Program-made: the position numbers and the translations under genes
In this document: in pieces, positions 28,343 to 29,786 of the stretch
Position numbering within the stretch: the first letter of the stretch is position 1
Layout: each line of letters starts with the position of its first letter
Source of the DNA: a virus
Virus record (IMG/VR): IMGVR_UViG_3300046370_000009
Span: 1 to 29,786 of that record
Reading direction: 5' to 3' (one strand)
DNA: 29,786 nt
The notes under the pieces: model-generated
The model's database searches: none
Told to the model about the DNA's origin: nothing
The model's input: the letters and a program-made list of their open reading frames with translations, nothing else

Positions 28343-28647
28343 TGAAAGCACCAAAGGCACCTAAGCCCACAGCACAGCAGATCGCTGTTGAGCGTCGTCA
28401 AGCGGCGGCATTGGATGAAGAGATCCGAGAGCAGGAAGAGCGTTTCCGTGCAATGGCTCGCGGTAAGCTAGGCACTAAGTCATTGTTAGGCGGTGTACCT
28501 CGCAGTCGTGCTGAAGCGGCTGGCGGTCGTGCTGGTGCGGCCCCGGCTCGTACCATGTTAGGCATGGGTGGCGGAGCGGCTGGTCCACGTCGTGGAGGCG
28601 GCACTCCAACAGGTCCGTATGGCGGCATGAATATCCAATTTAAGTAG
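28342..28647 (+). CDS. T7 gp7.3-like small virion/tail assembly protein candidate
   Basis: This 101-residue protein has an N-terminal charged helix (PTAQQIAVERRQAAALDEEI) and a disordered Gly/Ala/Arg half with GTKSLLGG, ending in YGGMNIQFK. T7 gp7.3 (99 aa) has a similar place (just before the portal gene), similar length, and a Lys/Ala/Gly-rich body ending in GGGINI. The likeness is compositional and positional, not a proven homology. gp7.3 is a virion protein needed for tail assembly and adsorption. The next ATG (portal) is 8 bases after the stop. Confidence 0.5.
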   Translation: MKAPKAPKPTAQQIAVERRQAAALDEEIREQEERFRAMARGKLGTKSLLGGVPRSRAEAAGGRAGAAPARTMLGMGGGAAGPRRGGGTPTGPYGGMNIQFK

Positions 28648-28655
28648 GTAATCTT

Positions 28656-29786
28656 ATGAGCTTGCCCCCGCATCTAGGCTCGATCCAAGATATTAAGGAA
28701 CGAGAGCAAAAGGCATTCAGCACTCAGGCAATGTGGCACGACCAATTGCAGGATGTGTATGAATATTTCCTACCTCAGCGAAACCTGTTCGACACTGAGA
28801 ACACAGGCCAGAAGAAGATGGACCGCATCTTTGACTCGACTGCGTTGACAGCTATCCAACAGGGCGCGAGCAAGCTACAAGAGAACATCGCACCGATCAT
28901 GTCGCGTTGGGCTACCTTCCAGCCGACCGATGAGATCATCCGATTGGTCGAATCAGGTCAGTTCGATGTGTCTGAAGAGGACATCCGAGCGAACCTAGAC
29001 CAGCAATGCGAGCTGGTATTCGACTATATCAACCGTTCCAACTTCCATACGCAGTTCTATGAGGCGGCACTCGATCTATTGGTAGGCACTGCCACCATGA
29101 AGATTGAAGAAACGGACGATGAGACCAATCCTATTTGCTTCAATACGATCCCGCAGAAGGGTATCGCGTTTGAGGAAGGTCCGTATGGTGGCGTTGAGAC
29201 GCACTGGCGACGGTTTGAGGTTAAGGCTCGCTTGTTAGAGCGCATGTGGCAGGGCTTTGAGGCGTCACAGAAGATCCGCAACATGATCGAGAACAGCCCC
29301 AACAGCGAAGTCCGTGTATCTGAGGGCGTCATATTCGACCCTAAAGACAAGAAGTATTACGGTTGCCTATGGGTGGCAGAGGAAAACCGATTCTCATGGA
29401 CTGAAGACTTCGGCCAATCAAGCCCTTGGGTTACTGGTCGCTACACAAAGGTGGCTGGTGAGGTCCGCGGTCGCGGTCCAGCTATGCAATCACTGCCCGA
29501 TGTACGCTCATTGAACAAAGCGAAAGAGTTTGTATTGCAGAAGGCCGCAATCGACCTTGCTGGTATGTACACAGCTACTGACGATGGCGTTACTAACCCG
29601 TACAATATGGTCATTGCACCGGGTGTCGTGATTCCAGTCGGATCAAACAACACCAACAACCCTTCTATTCAACGTCTCGATACAGGATCGAACCTTGCTC
29701 TCGCGCAATTCGAAATCGTGGAGCTACAAAACGCTATCAAGTTGGCACTGTTCAACGACTTGCGTGATCCTGCTGGTCCTGTTCGT
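28656..29786 (+). CDS. Portal (head-tail connector) protein, N-terminal part
   Basis: ATG 28656 opens a frame that is still open at the window end and continues at bases 58-489 after the 57-base overlap is collapsed; the joined protein has 520 residues. The start MSLPPHLGSIQDIKEREQKAF leads to WHDQLQDVYEYFLPQRNLF and KKMDRIFDSTALTAIQQGA, hallmark blocks of podoviral head-tail connectors. MSRWATFQPTDE follows, then a long alpha/beta body. It forms the dodecameric ring that TerL docks on. Weak AGGT precedes the ATG. The family is very well supported. Confidence 0.95.
   Translation, partial: MSLPPHLGSIQDIKEREQKAFSTQAMWHDQLQDVYEYFLPQRNLFDTENTGQKKMDRIFDSTALTAIQQGASKLQENIAPIMSRWATFQPTDEIIRLVESGQFDVSEEDIRANLDQQCELVFDYINRSNFHTQFYEAALDLLVGTATMKIEETDDETNPICFNTIPQKGIAFEEGPYGGVETHWRRFEVKARLLERMWQGFEASQKIRNMIENSPNSEVRVSEGVIFDPKDKKYYGCLWVAEENRFSWTEDFGQSSPWVTGRYTKVAGEVRGRGPAMQSLPDVRSLNKAKEFVLQKAAIDLAGMYTATDDGVTNPYNMVIAPGVVIPVGSNNTNNPSIQRLDTGSNLALAQFEIVELQNAIKLALFNDLRDPAGPVR
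29730..29786. repeat. Terminal direct repeat, copy 2 (contig overlap)
   Basis: These bases are identical to bases 1-57. They lie in the portal gene and keep its frame. They show that the assembled molecule closes on itself. Physical ends of the packaged DNA cannot be placed from this. Confidence 0.95.

Noticed and set aside
1-29786. CRISPR arrays, insertion sequences, integrase or attachment sites
   Set aside because: No spaced direct repeats, transposase or integrase motifs were found on either strand.

Overview
This window is an essentially complete genome of a short-tailed (podovirus-like) bacteriophage. The last 57 bases (29730-29786) repeat the first 57 (1-57) exactly, and the portal gene reads in frame across that junction. 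The contig is therefore a closed circle or circular permutation with a unit of 29,729 bp. The sequence does not name a host. The T7/BPP-1-like ejection proteins, a 3-TM holin and an M15 endolysin fit a Gram-negative host, and the tail proteins resemble those of aquatic phages. No integrase, RNA polymerase, DNA polymerase, primase or helicase is visible. The phage looks lytic and must lean heavily on host replication and transcription.

Layout. Nearly everything is on the + strand in tightly overlapping genes. The virion block runs from about 26.0 kb, through the contig ends, to 17.5 kb: small and large terminase, a permuted NlpC/P60-like protein, two small proteins, portal, Bbp19-like protein, scaffold, major capsid, two tail tubular proteins, three internal/ejection proteins (the largest with an N-terminal ADP-ribosyltransferase domain), then a tail-spike module. 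That module holds two pectate-lyase-fold spikes, a transglutaminase-like cysteine protease between them, and a short tail-fibre protein. A lysis block follows (17.5-19.1 kb). An early block (19.2-24.6 kb) carries a probable annealing protein, an SSB-like protein, small DNA-binding proteins, a secreted protein, a replication-linked protein, an HTH-metallophosphoesterase and an HNH nuclease. Three minus-strand genes (24.55-25.14 kb) include a 67-residue protein that is essentially only sigma-70 region 4.

Control. The two control regions (19.14-19.21 kb and 25.14-25.28 kb) share the inverted repeat TAAC-N7-GTTA. Several transcription units, on both strands, have leaders built as a short GC hairpin, then (CC)AAGGGA, then 7-8 nt, then the start codon. 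The capsid leader has a candidate extended -10 promoter and a possible pseudoknot. Together these suggest a compact RNA-level and operator-level control scheme that is not explained by the recognisable genes.

Modularity. The tail-spike region contains a 9-codon relic of the cysteine-protease gene, recording duplication or exchange of tail modules. The ADP-ribosyltransferase domain and the large tail tubular protein each appear to carry an inserted domain.
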